A stretch of 64,000 nucleotides of DNA from Micromonospora coriariae (lineage in GTDB: Bacteria; Actinomycetota; Actinomycetes; Mycobacteriales; Micromonosporaceae). Position 1 is the first letter of the stretch; each line of letters begins with the position of its first letter. Made by a program: the position numbers and the translations under genes. Below the pieces are notes generated by a model, which saw only the letters and a program-made list of their open reading frames with translations, ran no database searches and was not told the origin of the DNA. Below are positions 48,577 to 56,359 of the stretch, one piece after another. The stretch lies in NCBI RefSeq assembly GCF_900091455.1, contig NZ_LT607412.1, positions 5,704,001 to 5,768,000 of the forward strand, in the 5' to 3' direction.

Positions 48577-49397
48577 CCGTCGAGGAGACCCTGTCGTTCG
48601 CCGACTGGCTGCGGCTGCGCGAGCCCGCCGACGCGGCGGCCCGCGCCGAGGACCTGGTGGACGTGGTCCGTACCCGGCTGGCCGGCGAGGCTCCGACAGT
48701 GATCCACGACCTGGGCAGCGGCACCGGCTCGATGAGCCGCTGGCTGGCGGCCCGGCTGCCCGGACCCCAGCACTGGGTGCTGCACGACCGGGACGCCGAC
48801 CTGCTGGCCCGGGCCGCCGAGGGCATGACCGGGGTCACCGCCGCCGACGGCGCACCGGTCACGGTCAGCACCCGGTGCGGCGACCTCACCCGACTGAGCG
48901 CCGCCGACCTGGCCGACGGCGCGCTGGTCACCGCGTCCGCACTGCTGGACATGCTGACCGCCGAGGAGGTCGAGCGGGTCGTCGCCGCCTGCGCCGACGC
49001 GGGTCGGCCCACACTGTTCGCGATCTCGGTCACCGGGCGGGTCCGGCTCACCCCGGCCGACCCGTTGGACACGCTGGTCGAGGCCGCGTTCAACGACCAC
49101 CAGCGGCGTACCGTCGACGGCCGGCGGCTGCTCGGCCCGGACGCCGTCGCCGCCACCGCCGCCGCGTTCGCCCGCCGGGGCGTCCCGGTCCTGGAGCGGC
49201 CCAGCCCGTGGCTGCTCGGCCCGGACCAGGCCGACCTGACCGCCGAGTGGTTCCGGGGCTGGCTGGGCGCGGCCTGCGACGAGCGCCCGGAACTGGCCGG
49301 CCCGGCCCGGGCGTACGCCCAGCGCCGGCTCACCGACGCGGCCGCCGGGCGGCTCGGCGTGCACGTCGAGCACCGGGATCTCCTGGCCGGCGGATGA
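48573..49397 (+). CDS. Class I SAM-dependent methyltransferase
   Basis: A 274-residue methyltransferase. Motif I is VIHDLGSGTGSMSRWLAARL, motif II VLHDRDADLLARAAEG, and the motif IV region is DLADGALVTASALLDMLTAE. There is no membrane segment. The acceptor is unknown but should be an intermediate of the same pathway, because the gene starts within the glycosyltransferase stop (ATGA). The flippase-like gene begins 64 nt downstream. Confidence 0.85.
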   Translation: MTVEETLSFADWLRLREPADAAARAEDLVDVVRTRLAGEAPTVIHDLGSGTGSMSRWLAARLPGPQHWVLHDRDADLLARAAEGMTGVTAADGAPVTVSTRCGDLTRLSAADLADGALVTASALLDMLTAEEVERVVAACADAGRPTLFAISVTGRVRLTPADPLDTLVEAAFNDHQRRTVDGRRLLGPDAVAATAAAFARRGVPVLERPSPWLLGPDQADLTAEWFRGWLGAACDERPELAGPARAYAQRRLTDAAAGRLGVHVEHRDLLAGG

Positions 49398-49461
49398 ACC
49401 GCTCGCGCCCTGGATACGTGCACTAGGTCAAGTGGACGATCTTCAGAGAGGACCGGCGCCG

Positions 49462-50400
49462 ATGTTCTGGGCCTGGGCACGAGTGGTCGGCGGGGTGGGT
49501 CTGCTCGCCACCCTGCTGTGGCAGGTGGGCGGCGGCCCGTTCCTCGCCGGGGTGCGGCTGATCGACGCGCCGGCGTTGGCCGCGGCGCTGCTCATCGGCG
49601 TGCTGACCACGGTCTGTGCGGCCTGGCGGTGGAGCCTGGTCGCTGGCGGCCTGGGCGTGCGGCTGCCCCTGACGACCGCTGTGGCGCACTGCTACCGGGC
49701 GGTGTTCCTCAACGCCACCCTGCCCGGCGGTGTGCTCGGCGACGTGCACCGGGCGGTACGGCACGGCCGGGACGCCGGTGACGTCAGCCGGGGCATCCGC
49801 GCGGTGGTCTGGGAACGTGCCGCTGGCCAGGTGGTTCTGGTGGCCGTCGCGCTGGTGGTGCTGGCCGCCTTCCCGTCGCCGGTACAGCCGTACCTGCCGG
49901 CCGCCGTCGCGTTGCTGGTCGCCGCTGGGCTGGCGGCCGTGCTGCTGGCGCGGGTCCTGCCGCGGGCCGGCCGGTCGCGCTGGGCTCGAGGACTGCGCAC
50001 CGCCGTGGCGGACGTCCGGGCCGGCCTGCTGGCCCGGCGGACCTGGTTCGGCGTGCTGGTCGCCTCCACCGTGATGGTCGCCGGTCACCTGGCGACCTTC
50101 CTGGTGGCGGCGCGTACCGCCGGCTCCGACGCCCCGCTGTCCCGGCTGCTTCCGTTGACCCTGCTCGCGCTGCTGGCCATGGGCCTGCCGCTGAACATCG
50201 CCGGATTCGGGCCGCGCGAGGGAGTGGCCGCCTGGGTGTTCGGGGCGGCCGGCCTCACCGCGGCCGAGGGGATCGCCACCGCCACCGTCTACGGTGGGCT
50301 GGTGCTGGTGGCCAGCCTGCCGGGTGCCGCCGTGCTGCTCGCCCGGCGTGCTCGGACTCCGGCTCCCGGTCGGGAAGCCGCCTCCGGTAGCGGCTGTTGA
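49462..50400 (+). CDS. Lysylphosphatidylglycerol synthase-type membrane protein (flippase domain)
   Basis: A 312-residue integral membrane protein of the LPG_synthase_TM (UPF0104) family with about seven to eight helices. The characteristic stretch is HCYRAVFLNATLPGGVLGDV followed by HRAVRHGRD, and later LPLNIAGFGPREGVAAWVFG. Relatives form the flippase half of MprF or transfer/flip glycolipids. The aminoacyl-transferase domain is absent. The ATG at 49462 follows GAGAGGA; a GTG at 49432 would add ten polar residues. By context it may move a lipid-linked product across the membrane. Confidence 0.82.
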   Translation: MFWAWARVVGGVGLLATLLWQVGGGPFLAGVRLIDAPALAAALLIGVLTTVCAAWRWSLVAGGLGVRLPLTTAVAHCYRAVFLNATLPGGVLGDVHRAVRHGRDAGDVSRGIRAVVWERAAGQVVLVAVALVVLAAFPSPVQPYLPAAVALLVAAGLAAVLLARVLPRAGRSRWARGLRTAVADVRAGLLARRTWFGVLVASTVMVAGHLATFLVAARTAGSDAPLSRLLPLTLLALLAMGLPLNIAGFGPREGVAAWVFGAAGLTAAEGIATATVYGGLVLVASLPGAAVLLARRARTPAPGREAASGSGC

Positions 50401-50457
50401 GCCGGTTGTGAGACGGTACGCGCCACCGCAGGTGGTGGCGCCGGACAAAGGAGTCCC

Positions 50458-51150
50458 ATGCCCGAAGCATTGCCGGTCGCCACGGTCCGTACGCAGGTCA
50501 CGGTGCCGCTGACCTTCCCCGACGGCTACGCCACGACCGCCCGGGTGTTCACGTTCAAGGGTCTGGTGGACGGCCGGGAGCACCTCGCCCTCGGCCTCGG
50601 CGACTGGGCCGGCGCCCTGGACCGGCTCGCCTCCGACGGCGAGCCGGCACTGGTCCGTCCGCACAGCGAGTGCCTGACCGGTGACGTGTTCGGCAGCCAG
50701 CGCTGCGACTGCGGTCCACAGTTGCGCGAGGCGGTGCAGCGGATCGCCGAGAGCGGCGGTTTCCTGCTCTACCTGCGCCAGGAGGGCCGGGGCATCGGCC
50801 TGTACGCCAAGCTCGACGCGTACGCCCTGCAGGACGCCGGGCTGGACACGTACGAGGCCAACGTCGCGCTCGGCCGGGGCGAGGACGAGCGGGACTACAC
50901 CGCCGCCGCGCAGATGCTGGCCACCCTGGGCGTGCCCCGGATCCGGCTGCTCAGCAACAACCCGGACAAGGCCGAGCAGTTGACCCGCCTGGGTGTGGCG
51001 GTCGCCGAGCGGGTACCCACCGGCATCTTCCTGTCGCCGGCCAATGCCGACTACCTGGCGGCGAAGGCGGCCAAGGCCGCGGAGACCGAGGCGGAGTCGG
51101 CGGACGCGGCGCCGGCTGGGCGTACCCCCGATCGGCCCGTCGCCCCATGA
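50458..51150 (+). CDS. ribA: GTP cyclohydrolase II
   Basis: A 230-residue stand-alone GTP cyclohydrolase II (no DHBP synthase half). The zinc cysteines are Cys72, Cys83 and Cys85 in PHSECLTGDVFGSQRCDCGP, and the catalytic strand is LLYLRQEGRGIGLYAKLDAY. Tyr122 aligns with E. coli Tyr105, a residue that in a known Streptomyces paralogue is replaced when the product changes, so the standard product (2,5-diamino-6-ribosylamino-pyrimidinone phosphate) is expected. The C-terminus is Ala/Glu-rich. The gene sits in a glycosyltransferase/flippase operon rather than with riboflavin genes, which suggests a special pathway. It is overlapped by the next gene (ATGA). Confidence 0.92.
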   Translation: MPEALPVATVRTQVTVPLTFPDGYATTARVFTFKGLVDGREHLALGLGDWAGALDRLASDGEPALVRPHSECLTGDVFGSQRCDCGPQLREAVQRIAESGGFLLYLRQEGRGIGLYAKLDAYALQDAGLDTYEANVALGRGEDERDYTAAAQMLATLGVPRIRLLSNNPDKAEQLTRLGVAVAERVPTGIFLSPANADYLAAKAAKAAETEAESADAAPAGRTPDRPVAP

Positions 51151-51854
51151 GCTGCCGGCCGGCGCTGGCGCGGCCGTACGTGCTGCTGAGCTGCGCCACC
51201 TCGATCGACGGGTACATCGACGACGCCTCCGACCAGCGGCTGCTGCTGTCCAACGCGGACGATCTGGACCGGGTCGACGCGGTCCGGGCCAGCTGCGACG
51301 CGATCCTGGTCGGCGCCGGGACCGTCCGCCGCGACGATCCCCGGCTGCTGGTGCGTTCGGCCGGGCGGCGGGCCGAGCGGGTGGCCGGCGGGCGGCCCGC
51401 CTCGCCCATCAAGGTCACCCTGACCGCCCGGGGTGATCTCGACCCGACGGCTCGGTTCTTCACCGCGGGCGACGCTACCCGGCTCGTCTACTGCGCCAGC
51501 GACGTGCTGGAGAAGACCCGGGAACGGCTCGGCCGGCTGGCCACAGTGGTGGACGCGGGCGAGCCGGTCGACCCCGGATGGCTGCTGGCCGACCTGGCCG
51601 CCCGGGGCGTACGGCGGTTGATGGTGGAGGGGGGCGGGACTGTGCACGCCCAGTTCCTCACCGCCGGCCTCGCCGACGAGCTGCACCTGGTGGTCGCCCC
51701 GTTCTTCGTCGGCGACGGCCGGGCGCCCCGGTTCGTCGGCGAGGGCCGCTTCCCCTGGCACCCGGGCCGCCGGGCCCGGCTGGCCGAGACCCGCCAGATC
51801 GGCGACGTGGTCCTGCTCCGCTACGCCCTCTCCGACCGCTGCGGCGAGACCTGA
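51147..51854 (+). CDS. RibD C-terminal-type pyrimidine reductase
   Basis: A 235-residue NADPH-dependent reductase with the RibD-C/DHFR fold: YVLLSCATSIDGYIDDAS, VDAVRASCDAILVGAGTVRR (the GAGTxxxDDPxL motif), RRLMVEGGGTVHAQFLTAGL, and ADELHLVVAPFFVGDG. The deaminase domain of bacterial RibD is absent. That matches the archaeal/fungal order, in which the ribose side chain of the GTP cyclohydrolase II product is reduced first. It is coupled to ribA by ATGA and closes the operon, making a ribitylated diaminopyrimidine a plausible intermediate. Confidence 0.88.
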   Translation: MSCRPALARPYVLLSCATSIDGYIDDASDQRLLLSNADDLDRVDAVRASCDAILVGAGTVRRDDPRLLVRSAGRRAERVAGGRPASPIKVTLTARGDLDPTARFFTAGDATRLVYCASDVLEKTRERLGRLATVVDAGEPVDPGWLLADLAARGVRRLMVEGGGTVHAQFLTAGLADELHLVVAPFFVGDGRAPRFVGEGRFPWHPGRRARLAETRQIGDVVLLRYALSDRCGET

Positions 51855-52031
51855 CCTCGACCTCGACGGCGCCGCGACGTGTCCCTGGGTCGGTGGCACC
51901 CGGACCGACCTGACGACCTGCGCTCGGACCTGTGGCGGAGTGCGGCAAACGACCGAGTGATCAGCGGGTCGGTGCCGGCTGCGTACCATGCGGGGCTGGG
52001 TTCCCCTCGTCGTGGCGGAGGTATCGGGTAG

Positions 52032-54851
52032 ATGGCAGGCCAGCACGAGGGCTTCGCCCTCGGCGTCGACCTCGGCACGTCCAACACGGTCGCGGTACTG
52101 CGCTGGCCGGACGGGCGGACCCGTCCGCTGCTGATGGACGGTCAGCCGGTCAGTCCGTCCGCCGTGTACGCCGACCCGGACGGCACGCTGCACGCCGGTT
52201 GGGACGCGCGGCGGCTGGCGCAGGCCGATCCGGCCCGGTTCGAGGCGAACCCGAAGCGTCGGGTGGACGAGCCGGGCGTGCTGCTCGGGGACCGCTCGTA
52301 CCCACCGGCCGAGCTGCTCGCCGCGGTGCTGGCGGCGGTCGCGCGGGCCGCGGTGGGCACTGTCGGCTTCCTGCCCCCGGCCGTGGTCACCTGCCCGGCG
52401 GCCTGGGACGCGACCCGCCGTCAGGTGCTCGGCGACGCCCTCATGCGGGCCGGCTGGCCGCAGGCGGCCGAGCACACCCTCGCCGGGCCGACGCCGCCGG
52501 GCACCCGGTTGCTGCGCGAGCCGGTGGCGGCCGCCCGCTACTACACCCAGGTGCTGCACCGGCCGGTGCCGGTCGGCGGCGCGATAGCGGTGTTCGACTT
52601 CGGCGGCGGGACGCTCGACGTCGCGGTGCTGCGCAACGAGGGCGCCGACCCGTGGGGTGACTCCGGCTTCAGCGTGGTGGCCGACGGTGGCCTGCCGGAT
52701 CTCGGTGGCCTGGATCTCGACGCCGCGCTGGTGCAGCGGGTCGGCGAGCTGGTCGGCGACCGGCACGCCGCGCAGTGGGCCCGGCTGATCCACCCGACCG
52801 ACCCGGCGCAGCGCCGCGACCAGGTCCGGCTCTGGGACGAGGTCCGGGGCGCCAAGGAGACGCTGTCCCGCTCGATGGTGGCGCCGGTCGCCGTACCCGG
52901 CGTGGCCGAGGCGGTGCGGCTGACCCGGGCGGACGTCGAACGGGTGGCCACGCCGTTGCTGCGCCGCGCGGTCGAGCGGGCCCGGGAGGTGATCGCCGCC
53001 GCCGGGCTCAGCCCCGACCAGCTCGCCGGGCTGTTCCTGGTCGGTGGGTCGTCGCGGATCCCGTTGGTGGCGCGGATGCTGCACGCCGAGCTGGGAGTGG
53101 CGCCGACGGTGCTGGACCAGCCGGAGCTGCCGGTGGCCGAGGGAGCGCTGACCGACCTGCCACTGCGCCGGCAACTGTCCGCCCCGGCCTACGCCGGACC
53201 GCCGCTCGCCCCGCCCGCCCCGGCGGGAGCACCCGCGCCGCCGGCGCCGATCTCACCTGCCGTACCGACTGTCCCCGCCGCAGCCGGTTCGACCGCGCCG
53301 ACCGTTCCGGCCGCAGCCGGTTCCACAGCGCCGACGGTGCCGTCGCAGCACGGGCCGGTGTCGACCCTGCCTGCCGGGTCGTCCGGGCCGGGGGCGCCGA
53401 CGCCGGCCGTGCCAGGGCCGGCGAACGTACCGGCCACCCTGGTCAACGGCTCCAACGCCACCCCGCCGCCGACGCCCACCTCCGCCCTGGGGACGCGCTG
53501 GCGGCGGGCCCGCTGGGTGGTGCTCGGCGCGGTGCTCGCCCTGGCCGGGGCGGCCACCGCGGGGACGCTCTATTTCCTCCGCGACCGCTACCCGGACCTG
53601 GAGTTCCGACCGCTCACTGAGCTGTCCCGGCCACATGCCGGCGCCGAGCGGCCGAGCGGCATGTGGACGGCGGTGCTCGAGGATCGCGCCTACCTCGGGT
53701 ACCCGCTGCCGGACAAACGGCTGGAGGTGGTCGCCGTCGACACCGGCACCGGCGACGAGCTGTGGCGCAAGCAGACCAATATCACCGCCGACGACTGGAC
53801 GGGGCTGGTGGCCCTCCCGGGGGCGGTCGCGGTCATCGCCGACGCGCCGGGCGACAGCACCCCGCGCCAGCTGGCCGTCCTCGACGGTCGTTTGGGCGCG
53901 CAGCGCTGGAACCGCGCGATCCGTGGCGACGACAGCGTGTACTTCGCCGACGGCGTGGCGGTGCTGGTGGACCGGGCCGGCGGTCGACTGGTCGGCCTGC
54001 GCCTGAGCGACGGCCACGAGACGTGGACCAAGCCCAACCCCCGCGACCAGTACGACGGCCGCCGCACCGTCGTCCGACCGGTGGGCACCGATGAGGCCGC
54101 CGGCGGGCCGGCCTTTTTCGACGGCACGCCACGGAACCCGTGGGCGAGCAAGGGGCGGCAACTCGTGCAGATCGGTGCGGACCGGTCGGCGCGGTTGCTC
54201 GACATGGCCTCCGGCTCGGTGCTGCGCCAGTGGGGCAACGTGGCGGACCTCGACGACCTGGTGGTGGCGCACGAGGACCGGCTCTACGTGGCCGCCAACG
54301 ACGGCGGGTACCAGCTGCTGGCGTACGACCTGAACTCCGACGCCACGCCGGTGGTGCTCTACCGGGCCGGGAACGACCAGCGCCGGCCGAAGGACCTGGT
54401 GGCCTGCGGTGAGCGGCGGGCCTGCCTGCTGGAGGTGCCGAACAGCGAGGCCGAGCGCACCGAGGTGGTGGCGGCGACCGAGGGCAGGAGCCCGGTTCGG
54501 TGGGCGGCGCCGGGCGTGACAGGCCTGGTTCCGCTCGGCACCCAGCTGCTCGCCCAGCGGGAGAGCCCGGAATCCACAGTCAGCCTCTTCGACGCCGACG
54601 GCAAGCGGGTGCTGCGGGAGCACCGCGGCGTGGCGGTCCGCCTCGACGAGGGCAACCTGCTGCTCTTCGCCAAGGCGCCCAGCACGGTGGCGGACAACCG
54701 CGTCCTGGCCGGTGTGTGGGCCGAGTCGGGCGAGGTCGACCCGCTGGGCGAGCTCGAGGACGTCCGCAGCGCGTCCTGCTCATGGAACACCCGGGTGATC
54801 GCCTGCGGCGCGGACAAGGACTTCGTCCTGTACAGCTTCGTCGACGACTGA
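52032..54851 (+). CDS. Hsp70-family ATPase fused to a membrane helix and a PQQ/WD-like propeller
   Basis: A 939-residue three-part protein. Residues ~8-385 are an Hsp70/DnaK-type actin-like ATPase (GVDLGTSNTVAVL, AVFDFGGGTLDVAVL, LFLVGGSSRIPLVA), without a substrate-binding domain. Residues ~390-490 are a Pro/Ala/Thr-rich linker with a duplicated 33-bp unit. One helix follows at ~493-516 (VVLGAVLALAGAATAGTLYF), then ~400 residues of a PQQ-type propeller (VVAVDTGTGDELWRK, LVGLRLSDGHETW) on the outside. ATP state inside could be linked to ligand sensing outside. ATG 52032 follows GGAGGTA. Single-gene unit. Confidence 0.85.
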   Translation: MAGQHEGFALGVDLGTSNTVAVLRWPDGRTRPLLMDGQPVSPSAVYADPDGTLHAGWDARRLAQADPARFEANPKRRVDEPGVLLGDRSYPPAELLAAVLAAVARAAVGTVGFLPPAVVTCPAAWDATRRQVLGDALMRAGWPQAAEHTLAGPTPPGTRLLREPVAAARYYTQVLHRPVPVGGAIAVFDFGGGTLDVAVLRNEGADPWGDSGFSVVADGGLPDLGGLDLDAALVQRVGELVGDRHAAQWARLIHPTDPAQRRDQVRLWDEVRGAKETLSRSMVAPVAVPGVAEAVRLTRADVERVATPLLRRAVERAREVIAAAGLSPDQLAGLFLVGGSSRIPLVARMLHAELGVAPTVLDQPELPVAEGALTDLPLRRQLSAPAYAGPPLAPPAPAGAPAPPAPISPAVPTVPAAAGSTAPTVPAAAGSTAPTVPSQHGPVSTLPAGSSGPGAPTPAVPGPANVPATLVNGSNATPPPTPTSALGTRWRRARWVVLGAVLALAGAATAGTLYFLRDRYPDLEFRPLTELSRPHAGAERPSGMWTAVLEDRAYLGYPLPDKRLEVVAVDTGTGDELWRKQTNITADDWTGLVALPGAVAVIADAPGDSTPRQLAVLDGRLGAQRWNRAIRGDDSVYFADGVAVLVDRAGGRLVGLRLSDGHETWTKPNPRDQYDGRRTVVRPVGTDEAAGGPAFFDGTPRNPWASKGRQLVQIGADRSARLLDMASGSVLRQWGNVADLDDLVVAHEDRLYVAANDGGYQLLAYDLNSDATPVVLYRAGNDQRRPKDLVACGERRACLLEVPNSEAERTEVVAATEGRSPVRWAAPGVTGLVPLGTQLLAQRESPESTVSLFDADGKRVLREHRGVAVRLDEGNLLLFAKAPSTVADNRVLAGVWAESGEVDPLGELEDVRSASCSWNTRVIACGADKDFVLYSFVDD
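53271..53336 (+). repeat. Two 33-bp tandem units in the Hsp70-fusion linker
   Basis: 53271-53303 and 53304-53336 encode the identical peptide VPAAAGSTAPT twice with a few synonymous changes. The repeat lengthens the disordered linker between the ATPase and the membrane helix. Confidence 0.75.
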
Positions 54852-54880
54852 GCCTCGGTGGCCGGCCGGCCTCGGCGGGG

Positions 54881-55312
54881 TCAGGCCCGGACGATGTTCG
54901 TACCGTCGACCCGGACCGGGATCTCGGTGAGCCCGCGCGTGGCGGGGCCGGCGAGGCGGGTGCCGTCGCTGGCCGAGAAGGTGGAGTTGTGCGCGGGGCA
55001 GGTGATCACCCCGTCGCGGGGTGCGCCGACCCGCGCGCCCTGGTGCGGGCAGGTCGTGTCGTACGCGGCGAAGGCGCCGGCCTCGGGCTGGACCACCAGC
55101 ACACCGTTGACGACCGTGCCGCCGCCGACCGGCACGTCGCCGGTTTTGACCAGCACGGTGCCGGGTGCGGCGGCCGCCTGACCGCCGGGGGAGTCAACGG
55201 CGCCGCAGGCGCTCAACAGTCCGGCCGCGCCGACCGCACCGGCCCCGCTCAGCAGCGCTCGCCTGCTCAGGCACCAGCGGTCGTCGCGGAGGAACTCCTG
55301 CCCGTCGTACAC
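54881..55312 (-). CDS. Rieske (2Fe-2S) lipoprotein with Tat signal
   Basis: A 143-residue exported iron-sulfur protein. CLSRRALLSGAGAVGAAGLL is a twin-arginine signal, immediately followed by the lipobox LLSACG. The cluster ligands are in TTCPHQGARVG and TCPAHNSTFSASDGTR (Cys-x-His and Cys-x-x-His). The body has the Rieske beta-sandwich (VLVVQPEAGAFAAYDTTCPH). It is likely a small electron carrier on the outer membrane face. The GTG at 55312 has GGAGAGGTG upstream; another GTG lies at 55321. It is divergent from the nucleosidase, and the 211-nt gap has no other recognised site. Confidence 0.87.
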   Translation of the reverse strand: MYDGQEFLRDDRWCLSRRALLSGAGAVGAAGLLSACGAVDSPGGQAAAAPGTVLVKTGDVPVGGGTVVNGVLVVQPEAGAFAAYDTTCPHQGARVGAPRDGVITCPAHNSTFSASDGTRLAGPATRGLTEIPVRVDGTNIVRA

Positions 55313-55523
55313 CGTCGTCACCTCTCCGTCGGCGGACCGGACCGCCGTCGTCCGGGCGCGGTCGCCGGTGTCGGCGGTGGCGCACCCGGACCGGTCCGGT
55401 GGCTCGCCGGGCCAGCCTGCCCCACCCGGCTGGGCACGCGGTGCGAGCCAGCTGAATGATGGCTGGGCGCACGTCCGCCGACGCCGACGCGCCCGCCGCC
55501 GGGACTGCCCGTACGATGCTGCG

Positions 55524-56096
55524 GTGATTCTTCGGGGTACGGTCCGGGCCGATCGTCCGCTGGTGGTGCTCGCCGTCGAGGAGGAGGCCCGGTACCTCCC
55601 GCCGGAACTGCCGGTGCTGCTCACCGGGATGGGCAAGGTGAACGCCGCCAGCGCGGTGGCGGCCGTGCTGGCCGCCGGCCCGCGCCCCGCCCTGCTGCTG
55701 AACCTGGGCACGGCGGGGGCGTTGCGCACCGGCTGGACCGGCATCCACGAGGTCGCCACGGTGCTCCAGCACGACCTGGACACCGCCCTGCTGCGCACGC
55801 TCACCGGCCAGACGTACGGCGCGCCGCTGCCGCTGGCCGCCGAGGGCGCGGTCCTGGCCACCGGGGACACGTTCGTGGCCGACGACGCCGCGCGGGACCG
55901 GTTGGCGCAGCGCGCGGACCTGGTCGACATGGAGGGGTACGCGATCGCGTGGGCCGCCAACCAGGCTGGCGTACCGTGCCGGCTGGTCAAGCAGGTCAGC
56001 GACGAGGCGGGGGATGGCGCCGCCCGGACGTGGCGGGAGTCGGTGGACGCCTGCGCCCGAGACCTCGCCGACTGGGCGGGGCGGCACCTCGACTGA
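55524..56096 (+). CDS. Purine/nucleoside phosphorylase superfamily nucleosidase (MTAN-like)
   Basis: A 190-residue protein of the PNP/UDP family. It has VLAVEEEARYLPPELPVLLT, GMGKVNAASAVAAVLA, LLLNLGTAGALRTGWTGIHE, and near the C-terminus LVDMEGYAIAWAANQAGVPC, whose Met-Glu contacts ribose, then VKQVSDEAG with the catalytic Asp. It resembles the short 5'-methylthioadenosine/S-adenosylhomocysteine nucleosidase-like proteins of actinomycetes. It should hydrolyse an N-glycosidic bond; the base is unknown. GTG start at 55524. Confidence 0.82.
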   Translation: MILRGTVRADRPLVVLAVEEEARYLPPELPVLLTGMGKVNAASAVAAVLAAGPRPALLLNLGTAGALRTGWTGIHEVATVLQHDLDTALLRTLTGQTYGAPLPLAAEGAVLATGDTFVADDAARDRLAQRADLVDMEGYAIAWAANQAGVPCRLVKQVSDEAGDGAARTWRESVDACARDLADWAGRHLD

Positions 56097-56106
56097 CTGT
56101 CGCGGG

Positions 56107-56240
56107 TCAGTCGCCGCCTTGCCATGGTCGCAGCCCTGGCGTGGTCTCCCGGAGCAGCCAGGCTACTCGCCGCCACGGCACGACCGCGGACACCAGCAGG
56201 GTGAACAGGACGCGGCCGAGCACGAACAGCGTCGGGCCGG
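56107..56240 (-). pseudogene. C-terminal remnant of a duplicated ltrA gene
   Basis: On the minus strand this segment reads AGPTLFVLGRVLFTLLVSAV then VPWRRVAWLLRE and stops at 56107. That aligns with GGPLLFVLGRILFTWLVTNN and VPWRRLAW of the intact ltrA gene just upstream. No start or N-terminal part remains. Directly next to it (56241-56328) is a near-copy of the intact gene's promoter region, so a tandem ltrA copy seems to have lost its central part. Confidence 0.75.
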
Positions 56241-56328
56241 CGTCCTCCGAGGATTATCGGCGGCACCGGCGCGGCCCGTCCCCGGATCGACGATTCCGCC
56301 GACCCTGGCCACCAGCGCGACCGGGCCG
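56241..56328 (-). repeat. Promoter-region repeat, copy A (linked to the ltrA remnant)
   Basis: An ~88-bp sequence nearly identical to 57555-57643, including GAGGATTATCGGCGGC, CCGTCCCCGGATCGACGATT and GCGCGACCGGGC, with scattered substitutions and single-base indels. On the minus strand it contains GATAAT (56253-56258), a good -10 box. It marks the former 5' end of the duplicated ltrA. Confidence 0.8.
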
Positions 56329-56359
56329 TCCGCCCGGCACCTCGCCGGACGGTCGCGGG

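Noticed and set aside
46020..50457. FMN riboswitch controlling the ribA-containing operon
   Set aside because: Neither the 78-nt divergent region nor the short gap before ribA has the length or conserved helices of an RFN element.
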